Assembly (NCBI RefSeq): GCF_900461455.1
Contig: NZ_UGIA01000001.1
Location: forward strand, 1,426,001 to 1,490,000
Length of the DNA stretch: 64,000 bases
Direction of reading: 5' to 3'
Source: Helicobacter acinonychis
GTDB taxonomy: Bacteria; Campylobacterota; Campylobacteria; Campylobacterales; Helicobacteraceae
The notes below the pieces were generated by a model that had not been told where the DNA came from, did no database searches, and saw nothing but the letters and a program-made list of their open reading frames with translations. Positions 9,128 through 17,083 of the stretch are shown in pieces; the stretch's first letter is position 1; every line of letters starts with the position of its first letter. Position numbers and translations under genes: made by a program.

Positions 9128-9191
9128 GAAAGTATTATACCTTGAAATTTCAATTTCTTGGTTTAAAATAGTGTTTTTGATGAAACGCTGA
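9099..9191 (+). CDS. aapA: AapA-like type I toxin peptide, 30 residues, apparently intact
   Basis: A 30-codon ORF starting MSKVHDKRSW and ending VFLMKR. It is preceded by a strong Shine-Dalgarno (AAAAGGAG, 9086-9093) and a conserved leader hairpin. The peptide follows the pattern I recall for H. pylori AapA toxins: a hydrophilic N-terminus with K-x-S-W, then LYLxIS and an amphipathic or hydrophobic helix ending in K-R. AapA1 is a 30-residue inner-membrane-active peptide made from a processed mRNA and silenced by the antisense IsoA RNA. Both partners are present here in the expected geometry. The ORF lies between eptA and metI. Confidence 0.78.
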   Translation: MSKVHDKRSWKVLYLEISISWFKIVFLMKR

Positions 9192-9310
9192 GTTCAAGAG
9201 TGTTCCCTTAAGCTTAGGGTTTCCTTATAAGTGGGTTTGTCCTTGACTTTTGGGGCGTTGGTTATTTTGTGATTAAAAATGATTAAAAAAGGGTTAAGAG
9301 AGCCAAAACC

Positions 9311-9958
9311 CTAATACTTATGCCTTCTCAAGCGTTTTACCAAATAATCCCCAGCGCTTTGAATGATTTGCACTAAAACGATAATGACGACTACCGCATA
9401 AAAAAGCACATCGCCCCTATAACTTTGATAACCAATCCTAATGGCTAAATCCCCTAATCCACCAGCTCCTAAAGCTCCTGCCATAGCTGAATAACCTATT
9501 AAAGAAATTAAAGTAATAGTGATATTATTCACTAAAGAGGGTAGGCTCTCTAAAAGCATCATTTTAATAACTCCTAAATGAGACGCTCCCAAGCTTAAAG
9601 TGGTTTCAATCTTGCCATGCTCTACTTCCATCAAAGAATTTTCAAAAAGCTTTGCGACAAAAGGAATGGCTGAAATGGCTAGTGGGATAATGCTCGCACT
9701 TGAGCCAATGCTTGTGCCAATCAAAAAGCGCGATAAAGGCAAAAGCAAAATAATCAAAATGATAAAAGGGAAAGAGCGAGTCATGTTGATAGAAGTGTCT
9801 AAAATTTTATGCAAAAGGGGCTTGTTTAACAAATGCCCTTTTTTACTCACTAACAATAAAACCCCTAAAGGCAAGCCAAAAACAACAGCCAAAAAACTCG
9901 CCACAAACACCATATAAAGCGTTTCTAGCGTGGCTTGAATTAGCATTTGAGCAATCAT
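9311..9958 (-). CDS. metI: Methionine ABC transporter permease MetI
   Basis: A 215-residue membrane protein with about five hydrophobic helices and the permease EAA-type loop (SLGASHLGVIKMMLLES) that docks onto the ATPase. The length matches MetI (about 217). It lies one base downstream of metN on the same strand and is co-translated with it. The cognate binding protein is probably metQ at 19.4-20.2 kb, which is not in this operon. D- or L-methionine uptake is inferred from the family. The operon reads ribE-flhX-metN-metI. Confidence 0.92.
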   Translation of the reverse strand: MIAQMLIQATLETLYMVFVASFLAVVFGLPLGVLLLVSKKGHLLNKPLLHKILDTSINMTRSFPFIILIILLLPLSRFLIGTSIGSSASIIPLAISAIPFVAKLFENSLMEVEHGKIETTLSLGASHLGVIKMMLLESLPSLVNNITITLISLIGYSAMAGALGAGGLGDLAIRIGYQSYRGDVLFYAVVVIIVLVQIIQSAGDYLVKRLRRHKY

Positions 9959-9959
9959 T

Positions 9960-10943
9960 TTAATCCTTTAATTTTTCCACTTGCAAGCCTAAAGCGTTTA
10001 AATACTCTAAAGCCCTTTGCGTTTCCGCAATGCTACCTAAAAACCGCACCACTAAATACCCTATATCTTTGGTCGTAAGCTCTTCAATATTGCCCGAAAT
10101 AATGCTCACATCTATTTTAAAACGCCTGATTAAATTAGAAATGATCGGCTCATCTAAATGCTCCCCTAAAAACACGATACGATAAACATTCTGCGATTTC
10201 TTATCTGCATGCTCGTTTTTAATACCAATCAATTCTTTAGTGACGGCATGTTTAGGGTTAGCAAAAATTTCTTCCACCAAACCTCTTTCTACAATTTTGC
10301 CGTTGCTTATCACACACATTTGATTGCACAGCTCTTTAACCACTTCAATTTCGTGCGTGATGAAAACAACGCTCAAATCAAGCTTTTTTTGAATATCTCT
10401 TAAAAGCGTTAAAATAGAATGCGTGGTTTTAGAATCAAGGGCTGATGTGGCTTCATCGCAAAGCAACAAATTAGGGTAATTCGCTAAACTCCTAGCAATA
10501 GCCACGCGCTGTTTTTGCCCACCGCTTAGCTGTTTAGGATAAAAATGCATTTTATCTTCTAGCCCCACTAATTCCAATAATTCATGCACCCTAGATTTAA
10601 TCTTATTTTTTTCCCATTGGGCGATTTCTAGGGCGAAAGCAACATTTTCAAACACATTTTTAGCGCTCAATAAATTGAAATGCTGGAAAATCATGCCTAT
10701 TTTTTGGCGCGCTTTTTGCAATTCTTTAGGCTTTAATTGCAATAAATTAACCCCATTGACTAACACTTCGCCAGAACTGGGGCGCTCCAAACAATTAATC
10801 AAGCGAATGAGCGTGGATTTCCCTGCCCCTGAATAGCCTATCACACCTAAAATATCGCCTTTTTTTAACTCTAAATCCACGCCCTTTAAAGCATGAAACC
10901 CATTTTCATAAATCTTTTCAATATTTTTTAATTCTACTACCAT
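9960..10943 (-). CDS. metN: Methionine ABC transporter ATP-binding protein MetN
   Basis: A 327-residue ABC ATPase with Walker A GYSGAGKS at residues 36-43, the Q-loop IFQHFNLL, the signature [10 protein letters not shown], Walker [13 protein letters not shown] and the H-loop FITHEIE. Residues from about 255 form the extra C-terminal NIL domain (VYRIVFLGEHLDEPII, ISGNIEELT) that binds methionine and shuts the transporter off when the cell is replete. That domain identifies MetN rather than a generic importer ATPase. It pairs with MetI immediately downstream. Confidence 0.93.
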   Translation of the reverse strand: MVVELKNIEKIYENGFHALKGVDLELKKGDILGVIGYSGAGKSTLIRLINCLERPSSGEVLVNGVNLLQLKPKELQKARQKIGMIFQHFNLLSAKNVFENVAFALEIAQWEKNKIKSRVHELLELVGLEDKMHFYPKQLSGGQKQRVAIARSLANYPNLLLCDEATSALDSKTTHSILTLLRDIQKKLDLSVVFITHEIEVVKELCNQMCVISNGKIVERGLVEEIFANPKHAVTKELIGIKNEHADKKSQNVYRIVFLGEHLDEPIISNLIRRFKIDVSIISGNIEELTTKDIGYLVVRFLGSIAETQRALEYLNALGLQVEKLKD

Positions 10944-10957
10944 CGTTTGATTTTAAC

Positions 10958-11230
10958 TCACTTAGACATTTGTGCATCATTTTCTACGCTATTGAGCCAC
11001 AAAAACACTTGCACCACGCTTTCATACAATTCTTCAGGTATCACGCTGTCTAATTCCACCTTTAAAAGCGAATCCACTAGCATGGGGTTAGAAAAGAGCG
11101 CTATATCGTATTCTTTAGCTTTTTGAATGATCCTTTTTGCCACTTCGCCCACCCCACTTGCGATCACTTTTGGGGCATGATCTTGCCCCATGTTATAAGC
11201 TAGAGCGGCGGCTTTTATGGTTTTATTCAT
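10958..11230 (-). CDS. flhX: FlhX, stand-alone homologue of the FlhB C-terminal domain
   Basis: A 90-residue cytoplasmic protein matching only the C-terminal domain of the flagellar export switch FlhB, with no membrane domain. Matching segments include the opening KTIKAAALAYNMG, the KVIASGVGEVAKRIIQKAKEY block and the FSNPMLVDSLLKVEL block. In true FlhB the self-cleavage site NPTH sits at the position occupied here by GQDHAPKV, so this protein already starts near the post-cleavage half and cannot cleave itself. H. pylori FlhX can substitute for the corresponding part of FlhB. It starts directly at the end of ribE, so expression is coupled to ribE. Confidence 0.85.
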   Translation of the reverse strand: MNKTIKAAALAYNMGQDHAPKVIASGVGEVAKRIIQKAKEYDIALFSNPMLVDSLLKVELDSVIPEELYESVVQVFLWLNSVENDAQMSK

Positions 11231-11851
11231 CTAATACCCTAAAGTCAAGGCGTCGGCTTCATTCCAAGAAACATTTTTTTCAAACCCTCTTGTTTTTTTT
11301 AAAATAGACGCAACGCTACGGACTAACAAATCGGTTTCAATATTCACGCGCCTTTTGAGTTTATAAGTCTTAAAAAGGGTGTTTTCTAAAGTGTAAGAAA
11401 TGATCGTTAGCCAAAACCCTTTTTCTTCCACCTTGCTCAAGGTCAAACTCACCCCATCAATCGCAATAGAGCCTTGCTCAACACACAATAAAAGCGTTTC
11501 TTTAGAAGCGCTGATAAAAAAATCCACTTGGTTAGCGTTGTGAATGATTTTTTCAACTACCCCTATCGCATCAATATGCCCTTGCACAAAATGCCCATCT
11601 AACCTAGCGTTCGCTTTTAGGGCCGGCTCAATATGGACTAAATCCTTGTAATTTTCTAACGCCACGCTGTTTTGGGTTTTTTGGCTCAATTCCACGCTAA
11701 AATGCGTTTTTGAACTTTCTATGGCGGTCAAACACGCCCCATTAATCGCAATGCTATCGCCAAGCTTGGGACTAAGATCGCTTTCTATACTTAAAACATT
11801 GTTTTTAAAACTTTTCACTTTAGCTATTTTATGGATTAACCCACTAAACAT
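11231..11851 (-). CDS. ribE: Riboflavin synthase (alpha subunit)
   Basis: A 206-residue protein starting MFSGLIHKIAKV, the typical riboflavin synthase opening. It has two tandem lumazine-binding barrels, each marked by a repeated motif (GDSIAINGACLTA, then GSIAIDGVSLTLSKVEEKGFW). It disproportionates two 6,7-dimethyl-8-ribityllumazines to riboflavin. The gene opens the minus-strand run ribE-flhX-metN-metI. A -10 box on the minus strand (TATAAT, plus-strand 11890-11895) lies 40 bases before the start. Length matches the family. Confidence 0.93.
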   Translation of the reverse strand: MFSGLIHKIAKVKSFKNNVLSIESDLSPKLGDSIAINGACLTAIESSKTHFSVELSQKTQNSVALENYKDLVHIEPALKANARLDGHFVQGHIDAIGVVEKIIHNANQVDFFISASKETLLLCVEQGSIAIDGVSLTLSKVEEKGFWLTIISYTLENTLFKTYKLKRRVNIETDLLVRSVASILKKTRGFEKNVSWNEADALTLGY

Positions 11852-11889
11852 AATTGGTTGTTATTTTCCTTATGTTAAAATGCTCAGTT

Positions 11890-11897
11890 ATTATAAC
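11890..11897. promoter_or_regulatory. Overlapping divergent -10 boxes for ribE (minus) and tatD (plus)
   Basis: The ATTATAAC string reads TATAAT on the minus strand (ribE, 11890-11895) and TATAAC on the plus strand (tatD, 11892-11897). The two promoters share bases, so transcription in one direction may compete with the other. Confidence 0.5.
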
Positions 11898-11923
11898 ATA
11901 TTAAATAAAACCATAGGATAAGC

Positions 11924-12688
11924 ATGTTTATTGATACGCACTGCCATCTAGACCACAAGGATTATGAAAACGATTTAGAAGAAGTGTTAAAAGAAAGCTT
12001 AGAAAAAGGCGTTTCTAAATGCGTGATTCCAGGTGCGGACATGAAAGATTTGAATAAAGCAATAGAGATTAGCGAAAAACATGAAGGCGTGTTTTTTGCC
12101 ATAGGTGCTCATCCTTATGATGCGGATAGCTTTGATGAAAGCTTGTTTGAAGCGTTTGTTGGGCATGAAAAATGCGTGGCGATAGGCGAATGCGGATTGG
12201 ATTACTACCGCTTGCCTAAATTGAATGAAAGAGAAAATTACAAAAACAAACAAAAAGAAATTTTTACAAAACAAATTGAATTTTCTGTCAAACACAAGAA
12301 GCCTTTGATTGTCCACATTAGAGAAGCGAGTTTTGATAGTTTGAATCTTTTAAAAAATTATCCTAAAGCTTTTGGGGTGTTGCATTGTTTTAATGCTGAT
12401 GGCATGCTTTTGGAATTGAGCGATCGTTTTTATTATGGGATAGGGGGGGTTAGCACTTTTAAGAATGCTAAAAGGTTGGTAGAAATCCTCCCTAAAATCC
12501 CTAAAAACAGGCTTCTTTTAGAAACGGATTCGCCTTATTTGACCCCACACCCTTTTAGAGGCACTAGAAATAGCCCTACTTATATCCCTTTAATCGCTCA
12601 AAAAATTGCCGAAATAATTAATATAGAGACTGAAGAGCTCGCTTCTTTAAGCACGCATAACGCCCAAACGCTCTTTAACTTCCCTTAA
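11924..12688 (+). CDS. tatD: TatD-family metal-dependent DNase
   Basis: A 254-residue TIM-barrel hydrolase. Metal-binding motifs in order: FIDTHCHLD (H6, H8), AIGECGLDYY with the bridging E, VHIREA, VLHCF, and LETDSPYLTP with the catalytic D. TatD enzymes are magnesium-dependent 3'-5' nucleases acting on single-stranded DNA or RNA, with a suggested role in damage repair. Despite the name they are not part of the Tat translocase. The gene precedes mltD with its own spacing of 91 bases and a separate promoter between them. Confidence 0.9.
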   Translation: MFIDTHCHLDHKDYENDLEEVLKESLEKGVSKCVIPGADMKDLNKAIEISEKHEGVFFAIGAHPYDADSFDESLFEAFVGHEKCVAIGECGLDYYRLPKLNERENYKNKQKEIFTKQIEFSVKHKKPLIVHIREASFDSLNLLKNYPKAFGVLHCFNADGMLLELSDRFYYGIGGVSTFKNAKRLVEILPKIPKNRLLLETDSPYLTPHPFRGTRNSPTYIPLIAQKIAEIINIETEELASLSTHNAQTLFNFP

Positions 12689-12727
12689 AAGTAAAGTTGT
12701 ATTTAAAAAAGTATTATTCAAGTTTGG

Positions 12728-12733
12728 TATAAT
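12728..12733 (+). promoter_or_regulatory. -10 box TATAAT of the mltD-rlpA-kdsC-lpt operon
   Basis: TTTGGTATAAT lies 47 bases before the mltD start, inside the gap after tatD. It is the only evident promoter for the eight-gene envelope operon that follows. Confidence 0.6.
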
Positions 12734-12779
12734 TAGAGCCATTATTAAACTTATCAAATTATTAGGATTTTAAAAAAGA

Positions 12780-13886
12780 ATGAAATATTTTAATACAAAA
12801 TGGCTGTTTTTTTTAATGACTCATTGGCTTTTATTGGCTTCTTTGAGCCAAGCTAAGATCGCTTTTGAATCTAGTATTGACACCAAAGCGTTAGAAGCTT
12901 TTGGGGTTAATGCGAGCTTTTTATCCCAAATGCCAAGCGTTTTAAAAAAAATGAATGAAGAAGAGGAATGGCGGAGGTTGGTCAAAAGGTTTGATGCGAA
13001 TTACCAATTTATCCCCATCATAAAAAACATGTTAAGAGAAGCGAGCGTCCCACAGGAATTCTTGTTTTTAGCGATGGCAGAGTCTCACTTTTCAACAAGG
13101 GCTTATAGCAGGAAAAGAGCAGTGGGGATTTGGCAGTTCATGCCAAGCACGGCGAAAGAATTGCACCTTAAAGTCAATCATTACATTGACGAAAGAAGAG
13201 ATCCCATTAAAAGCACCAAAGCGGCTATCGTTTATTTAAAACAGTTATACAAGCAAACTGGAGAGTGGTATTTGGTCGCTATGGCGTATAATTACGGCTT
13301 ACGAAAGGTTCAAAACGCCATTAAAGCCGCCGGCACTTCGGATATTAAGATCTTGCTTGATGAGGATAAAAAATACCTCCCCAAAGAAACGAGGGATTAT
13401 ATCCGCTCCATTTTAAGCCTAGCGTTAAAATTCAACAACCTAGACAATCTCAAAAACAAAGAGTATTTGCTCAATCGTGGGGCGAGGGTGAGTTTGGTTG
13501 GCGTTCCGTTTAAAAGGCATATCTCTTTAGTCCAAGTCGCCAAAAGTTTAAACTTGAGTTTAGAGACCCTAAAATCTTACAACCACCAATTCCGCTACAA
13601 TGTTTTGCCCTCTAAAGATCCCACTTACACCATCTATATCCCTTATGAAAAACTCGCTCTTTTCAAACAACACCAGTTTAAGCAGCATAAAAGTGCTCAA
13701 ACCAAAAGCCCTTTTATCACCCATGTCGTCTTGCCTAAAGAAACCCTATTTTCTATTGCTAAACGCTACCATGTCAGCATTTCAAGCATCCAATTAGCCA
13801 ACAATCTTAAAGATTCCAATATCTTTACCCGCCAACGCTTGCTCATCCCTGCCAATAAAAAACTCATCGCTATAAGGGAATTTTAA
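12780..13886 (+). CDS. mltD: Membrane-bound lytic murein transglycosylase D
   Basis: A 368-residue protein with a signal peptide (residues 1-25, ending LLASLSQA), an SLT lysozyme-like domain with the catalytic glutamate E101 in LAMAESHFSTRAYS followed by AVGIWQFMPSTAKEL and AMAYNYGLRKV, and a C-terminal LysM domain (FITHVVLPKETLFSIAKRYH, about residues 316-363). It cleaves the glycan chain to 1,6-anhydro products. The signal sequence carries no lipobox cysteine, unlike the E. coli enzyme. It overlaps rlpA by one base (TAATG). Older annotation names it DniR. Confidence 0.9.
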   Translation: MKYFNTKWLFFLMTHWLLLASLSQAKIAFESSIDTKALEAFGVNASFLSQMPSVLKKMNEEEEWRRLVKRFDANYQFIPIIKNMLREASVPQEFLFLAMAESHFSTRAYSRKRAVGIWQFMPSTAKELHLKVNHYIDERRDPIKSTKAAIVYLKQLYKQTGEWYLVAMAYNYGLRKVQNAIKAAGTSDIKILLDEDKKYLPKETRDYIRSILSLALKFNNLDNLKNKEYLLNRGARVSLVGVPFKRHISLVQVAKSLNLSLETLKSYNHQFRYNVLPSKDPTYTIYIPYEKLALFKQHQFKQHKSAQTKSPFITHVVLPKETLFSIAKRYHVSISSIQLANNLKDSNIFTRQRLLIPANKKLIAIREF

Positions 13887-14833
13887 TGGGGTGGGCGTTG
13901 AAAAAAATTTGTTTTTTAGGGCTTGTCCTTTTAATTAGTGCTTGCACGACTAAAAACGATGGGGTCAAAAATTTATCTTACAAGCATGAAGGCTTGCGTG
14001 CTTATGAAAACGCTAAAGACTATGACCCCGTGACCAAAAAAGCCACCTATAAACGCAATTTTTTTGAACGCCATTTCAAACATCACACCAATGTGCAAGA
14101 CACTAGTGCAAAAACCCAAAACCTAAATAATGGCATGCGTGATTCTAGTGCGATCCAAAGAGCTACCATGCGCCCTTATCAAGTGGGAGACAAGTGGTAT
14201 TACCCCACTAAAGTGGATTTAGGCGAAAAATTTGATGGTATTGCGAGCTGGTATGGTCCCAATTTCCATGCCAAAAAGACGAGTAATGGGGAAATTTATA
14301 ATATGTACGCCCACACCGCTGCGCACAAGACTTTACCCATGAACACCATTGTCAAAGTCATTAATGTTGAAAATAATTTAAGCACCATTGTGCGCATTAA
14401 CGATAGAGGTCCTTTTGTGAGTGATCGCATCATTGATTTGTCTAATGCGGCCGCTAGGGATATTGATATGGTTAAAAAAGGTACGGCCAGCGTCCGCCTT
14501 ATTATTTTGGGTTTTAGCGGGGTTATCTCCAAACAATATGAGCAATCGTTTAACGCCAATTCTTCAAAGATTTTGCACAAAGAATTTAGAGTTGGCGAGA
14601 GTGAAAAAAGCGTGAGCGGAGGGAAATTTTCCTTACAAATGGGGGCTTTTAGAAACCAAATGGGAGCCAAGACTTTAGTGGATAAATTGCAAATAGAGAG
14701 CAGGAATTACAGTGTTAAGGTTGCTTTTAAAGAGGGGTTGTATAAGGTTTTAATCCAAGGGTTTCAAAGCGAAGAAGAGGCTAGAGATTTTATGAAACAA
14801 TACAATCAAAATGCGGTATTAACGAGAGAATGA
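13886..14833 (+). CDS. rlpA: RlpA-type septal or pole lytic transglycosylase lipoprotein
   Basis: A 315-residue lipoprotein. The lipobox LLISAC has the lipidated cysteine at C20. A double-psi beta-barrel domain covers about residues 110-210 (GIASWYGPNFHAKKTSNGE, HKTLPMNTIVKV, VRINDRGPFVSDRIIDLS). A SPOR domain covers about 245-315 (FSLQMGAFRNQMGAKTL), which binds denuded peptidoglycan. RlpA cuts glycan strands lacking stem peptides. It is co-translated after mltD, so two glycan-cleaving enzymes are made together, and it overlaps kdsC by four bases. Confidence 0.92.
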   Translation: MGWALKKICFLGLVLLISACTTKNDGVKNLSYKHEGLRAYENAKDYDPVTKKATYKRNFFERHFKHHTNVQDTSAKTQNLNNGMRDSSAIQRATMRPYQVGDKWYYPTKVDLGEKFDGIASWYGPNFHAKKTSNGEIYNMYAHTAAHKTLPMNTIVKVINVENNLSTIVRINDRGPFVSDRIIDLSNAAARDIDMVKKGTASVRLIILGFSGVISKQYEQSFNANSSKILHKEFRVGESEKSVSGGKFSLQMGAFRNQMGAKTLVDKLQIESRNYSVKVAFKEGLYKVLIQGFQSEEEARDFMKQYNQNAVLTRE

Positions 14834-15324
14834 TTAAATTATTGCTTTTAGATGTGGATGGTACGCTCACGGATGGGTCGTTGTATTTTGATGAAAATTT
14901 TCACGAGCTCAAGGCTTTTAATGTCAAAGATGGGCTTGGCATGATGCTGTGGCAAAAATTAGGCAAAAAAATCGCTATTATTACAGGAAGAACTTCAATA
15001 ATGGTCAAAAAACGCATGGAGAGTTTAGGCGTTCAGCTCGTTTTTATGGGTGTTGAAAATAAAAGTGCAGTTATAGAGCGGCTCAAAAAAGACTTGCAAT
15101 TGGATGCAAACGAAATCGCATGCGTGGGCGATGACTATAACGATTTGGGCATGTTTAAGGCATGCGCTTTGAGTTTTGCCCCTTTTGATGCGCACCCTAT
15201 CATTAAAAGCAAGGCTTATAGAGTGTTGCAAAATTTGGGGGGTAGGGGGGCTGTTAGGGAAGCGATTGATTATCTTTTAGAATTAGAAGGCCTACAAGAT
15301 GAAGCGCTTAAGCTTTACCTCTAA
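14830..15324 (+). CDS. kdsC: KDO-8-phosphate phosphatase
   Basis: A 164-residue HAD-type C0 phosphatase without a cap domain. The nucleophile and acid are D8 and D10 in LLLDVDGTLTDG. Motif II lies in AIITGRTS, and motif IV in CVGDDYNDLGMFK. It releases phosphate from KDO-8-P, the last step before KDO activation for LPS core. Its place next to lptC and lptA, an order common to many Gram-negative bacteria, supports the assignment. It overlaps rlpA by four bases and lptC by 26. Confidence 0.92.
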   Translation: MIKLLLLDVDGTLTDGSLYFDENFHELKAFNVKDGLGMMLWQKLGKKIAIITGRTSIMVKKRMESLGVQLVFMGVENKSAVIERLKKDLQLDANEIACVGDDYNDLGMFKACALSFAPFDAHPIIKSKAYRVLQNLGGRGAVREAIDYLLELEGLQDEALKLYL

Positions 15325-15892
15325 TAGCGTTTTAAACTTTTTTATTGTTTTATCTTTCATTACGATAGGGTTAGTTTTTTTCTTTTTACGCTCCCAACCT
15401 ACTAGCGTGGTTTCTAAAGAAAATATCCCTAAAATTGAATTAGAAAATTTTAAAGCGTTTCAAATCAACGATAAAATCCTTGATCTTTCCATAGAGGGTA
15501 AAAAAGCCTTGCAATACGATGATTATGAAATCTTTTTTGATTCTAAAATCAGCCGTTATGATGAAGACATGATTGAAAGCGTTGAGTCTCCTAAAGCCAA
15601 ACGGCAGCAGGATTTGTATTTCTTCCCTAATGGGGTAACTTACACAAGAAGCGATGATTCTAGTTTTTGGAGTGAAACAGGGATTTATGACCATAAGGAG
15701 CAAAATTTTAAAGGCAAGGGTCGTTTCATTCTCACTTCAAAGAATAGTAAAATTGAAGGGCTTGATATTTCTTATTCGCATGCTTTAGCCATTATTGAAG
15801 CGCAAAGCATTCAAGCTAACTTATTTTTAGATGAAATCAAGCAAAGCCAAAAAGGAAAGAAAAAATTCCCCGCTTTCAAAGGAGGGTTTTAA
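15299..15892 (+). CDS. lptC: LPS export bitopic protein LptC
   Basis: A 197-residue protein with one N-terminal membrane helix (about residues 11-32) and a periplasmic beta-jellyroll region (IELENFKAFQ, KKALQYDDYEIFFDS, YFFPNGVTYTRSDDSSFWSE). LptC hands LPS from the LptB2FG extractor to LptA. The start is inside kdsC and the stop overlaps the lptA start by one base, the conserved kdsC-lptC-lptA arrangement. Sequence similarity in LptC is low, so the call relies partly on topology and position. Confidence 0.85.
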   Translation: MKRLSFTSNSVLNFFIVLSFITIGLVFFFLRSQPTSVVSKENIPKIELENFKAFQINDKILDLSIEGKKALQYDDYEIFFDSKISRYDEDMIESVESPKAKRQQDLYFFPNGVTYTRSDDSSFWSETGIYDHKEQNFKGKGRFILTSKNSKIEGLDISYSHALAIIEAQSIQANLFLDEIKQSQKGKKKFPAFKGGF

Positions 15893-16449
15893 TGCGTTGG
15901 TGGTGTTTTCTTATGTGTTGTCTTGGGATTTTGAGCATGATGAGTGCACAAAAAACAGATAATAAAAGTTTGAAAAAAGAAAAAGAGCTTTTGGAGATTA
16001 CGGGCAATCAATTTGTAGCGAATGACAAAACAAAAACCGCCGTCATTCAAGGCAATGTGCAGATCAAAAAGGGTAAAGATAGGCTGTTCGCCAATAAAGT
16101 GATCGTGTTTTTAAACGATAAACGAAAGCCAGAGCGTTATGAAGCCATAGGGAACACGCGCTTTAATATTTTTACAGAAGATCATCGTGAAATCAGTGGG
16201 AGTGCTGATAAGCTCATCTACAATGCATTGAATGGGGAATACAAATTATTGCAAAATGCAGTGGTTAGAGAAGTGGGGAAATCCAATGTCATTACCGGCG
16301 ATGAAATCATTTTAAATAAAACTAAAGGCTATGCTGATGTGCTAGGGAGTGCGAAACGGCCCGCTAAATTCGTGTTTGACATGGAGGAAATTAACGAAGA
16401 AAATCGTAAGGCGAAGCAAAGAAAGAAAAGCACCAAAGAAAAACCATGA
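15892..16449 (+). CDS. lptA: Periplasmic LPS-bridge protein LptA
   Basis: A 185-residue protein with a signal peptide (about residues 1-19, …LSMMSA). An OstA-like beta-jellyroll follows: LLEITGNQFVANDKTK, VIQGNVQIKKGKDRLFANKV, YEAIGNTRFNIFTED, ISGSADKLIYN. The tail is highly charged and lysine-rich (RKAKQRKKSTKEKP). LptA polymers form the bridge that carries LPS to LptD. The matching outer-membrane gene lptD is also in this window (57.1-59.3 kb). It overlaps engB by four bases. Confidence 0.9.
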   Translation: MRWWCFLMCCLGILSMMSAQKTDNKSLKKEKELLEITGNQFVANDKTKTAVIQGNVQIKKGKDRLFANKVIVFLNDKRKPERYEAIGNTRFNIFTEDHREISGSADKLIYNALNGEYKLLQNAVVREVGKSNVITGDEIILNKTKGYADVLGSAKRPAKFVFDMEEINEENRKAKQRKKSTKEKP

Positions 16450-17072
16450 TTATTATTAAAGACGCCCATTTCATCACTTCTTCAAGTCAACTTTCACAAT
16501 GCCCTGCGAGCCTGACTTCTGAAATGGTGGTTTTAGGGCGTAGCAATGTGGGCAAAAGCTCATTCATTAACACTTTATTAGGAAAAAATCTGGCTAAAAG
16601 CTCATCAACGCCTGGAAAAACCCGTTTAGCGAATTTCTTTTCCACCACTTGGGAAGATAAAAAAAACGCCTTAACGACCACTTTTAGCGTGATTGATTTG
16701 CCTGGGTTTGGCTATGCCAAAGTTTCTAAAAGCTTGAAAAAAGAATGGGAGGGGTTTTTATGGGAATTGTTGAGTGTGAGGACTTCAATCAAGCTTTTTA
16801 TCCATTTAATAGATGCACGCCATTTGAATTTAGAAATTGATAAAAACGCCAAAGAAAATATTCAAACCCTTTTAAGGTCCGATCAAGCTTACCTTTCTCT
16901 TTTTACGAAATTTGACAAGTTGAATAAAAACGAGCAACACCGCCTTTTTTTAAACGCCCCTAAACCTTTTTTAATCAACACAACCCACTTTAACGCCCTT
17001 TCTTCAAAATACCCAACCCTTGAAATAGTGCGCCAAACCCTTTTAAAATACTTGCTCACTAACCCCCTATAA
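16446..17072 (+). CDS. engB: Ribosome-assembly GTPase EngB (YsxC/YihA)
   Basis: A 208-residue GTPase with G1 GRSNVGKSS, G2 around SSTPGKTRLAN, G3 DLPGFGYA and G4 TKFDK. Length and motif spacing match EngB, which is needed for late 50S ribosome assembly. It is embedded in an otherwise envelope-centred operon and overlaps lptA by four bases. A gap of 11 bases separates it from the next ORF. Confidence 0.93.
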   Translation: MIIIKDAHFITSSSQLSQCPASLTSEMVVLGRSNVGKSSFINTLLGKNLAKSSSTPGKTRLANFFSTTWEDKKNALTTTFSVIDLPGFGYAKVSKSLKKEWEGFLWELLSVRTSIKLFIHLIDARHLNLEIDKNAKENIQTLLRSDQAYLSLFTKFDKLNKNEQHRLFLNAPKPFLINTTHFNALSSKYPTLEIVRQTLLKYLLTNPL

Positions 17073-17083
17073 GCCACAACGCC

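Larger units (their letters stand above)
9016..9265 (+). repeat. AapA/IsoA module, copy 1 (member of a long inverted repeat pair with about 32547-32805)
   Basis: Both copies share, in order: a GGGTTTGTTG…GGATTTCATCACG leader; a hairpin GCCCCATA…TATGGGGC; a short ORF with H-D-K-x-S-W and LYxxIS motifs; and a 3' block containing TTCCCTTAAGCTT, a GGGTTTCC segment, an AGTGGGTTTGTC segment, and a GACTTT run leading into TGGGGCGTT. Copy 2 is in the opposite orientation, so the pair forms an inverted repeat around 23.5 kb of chromosome. End points are approximate. Confidence 0.75.
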
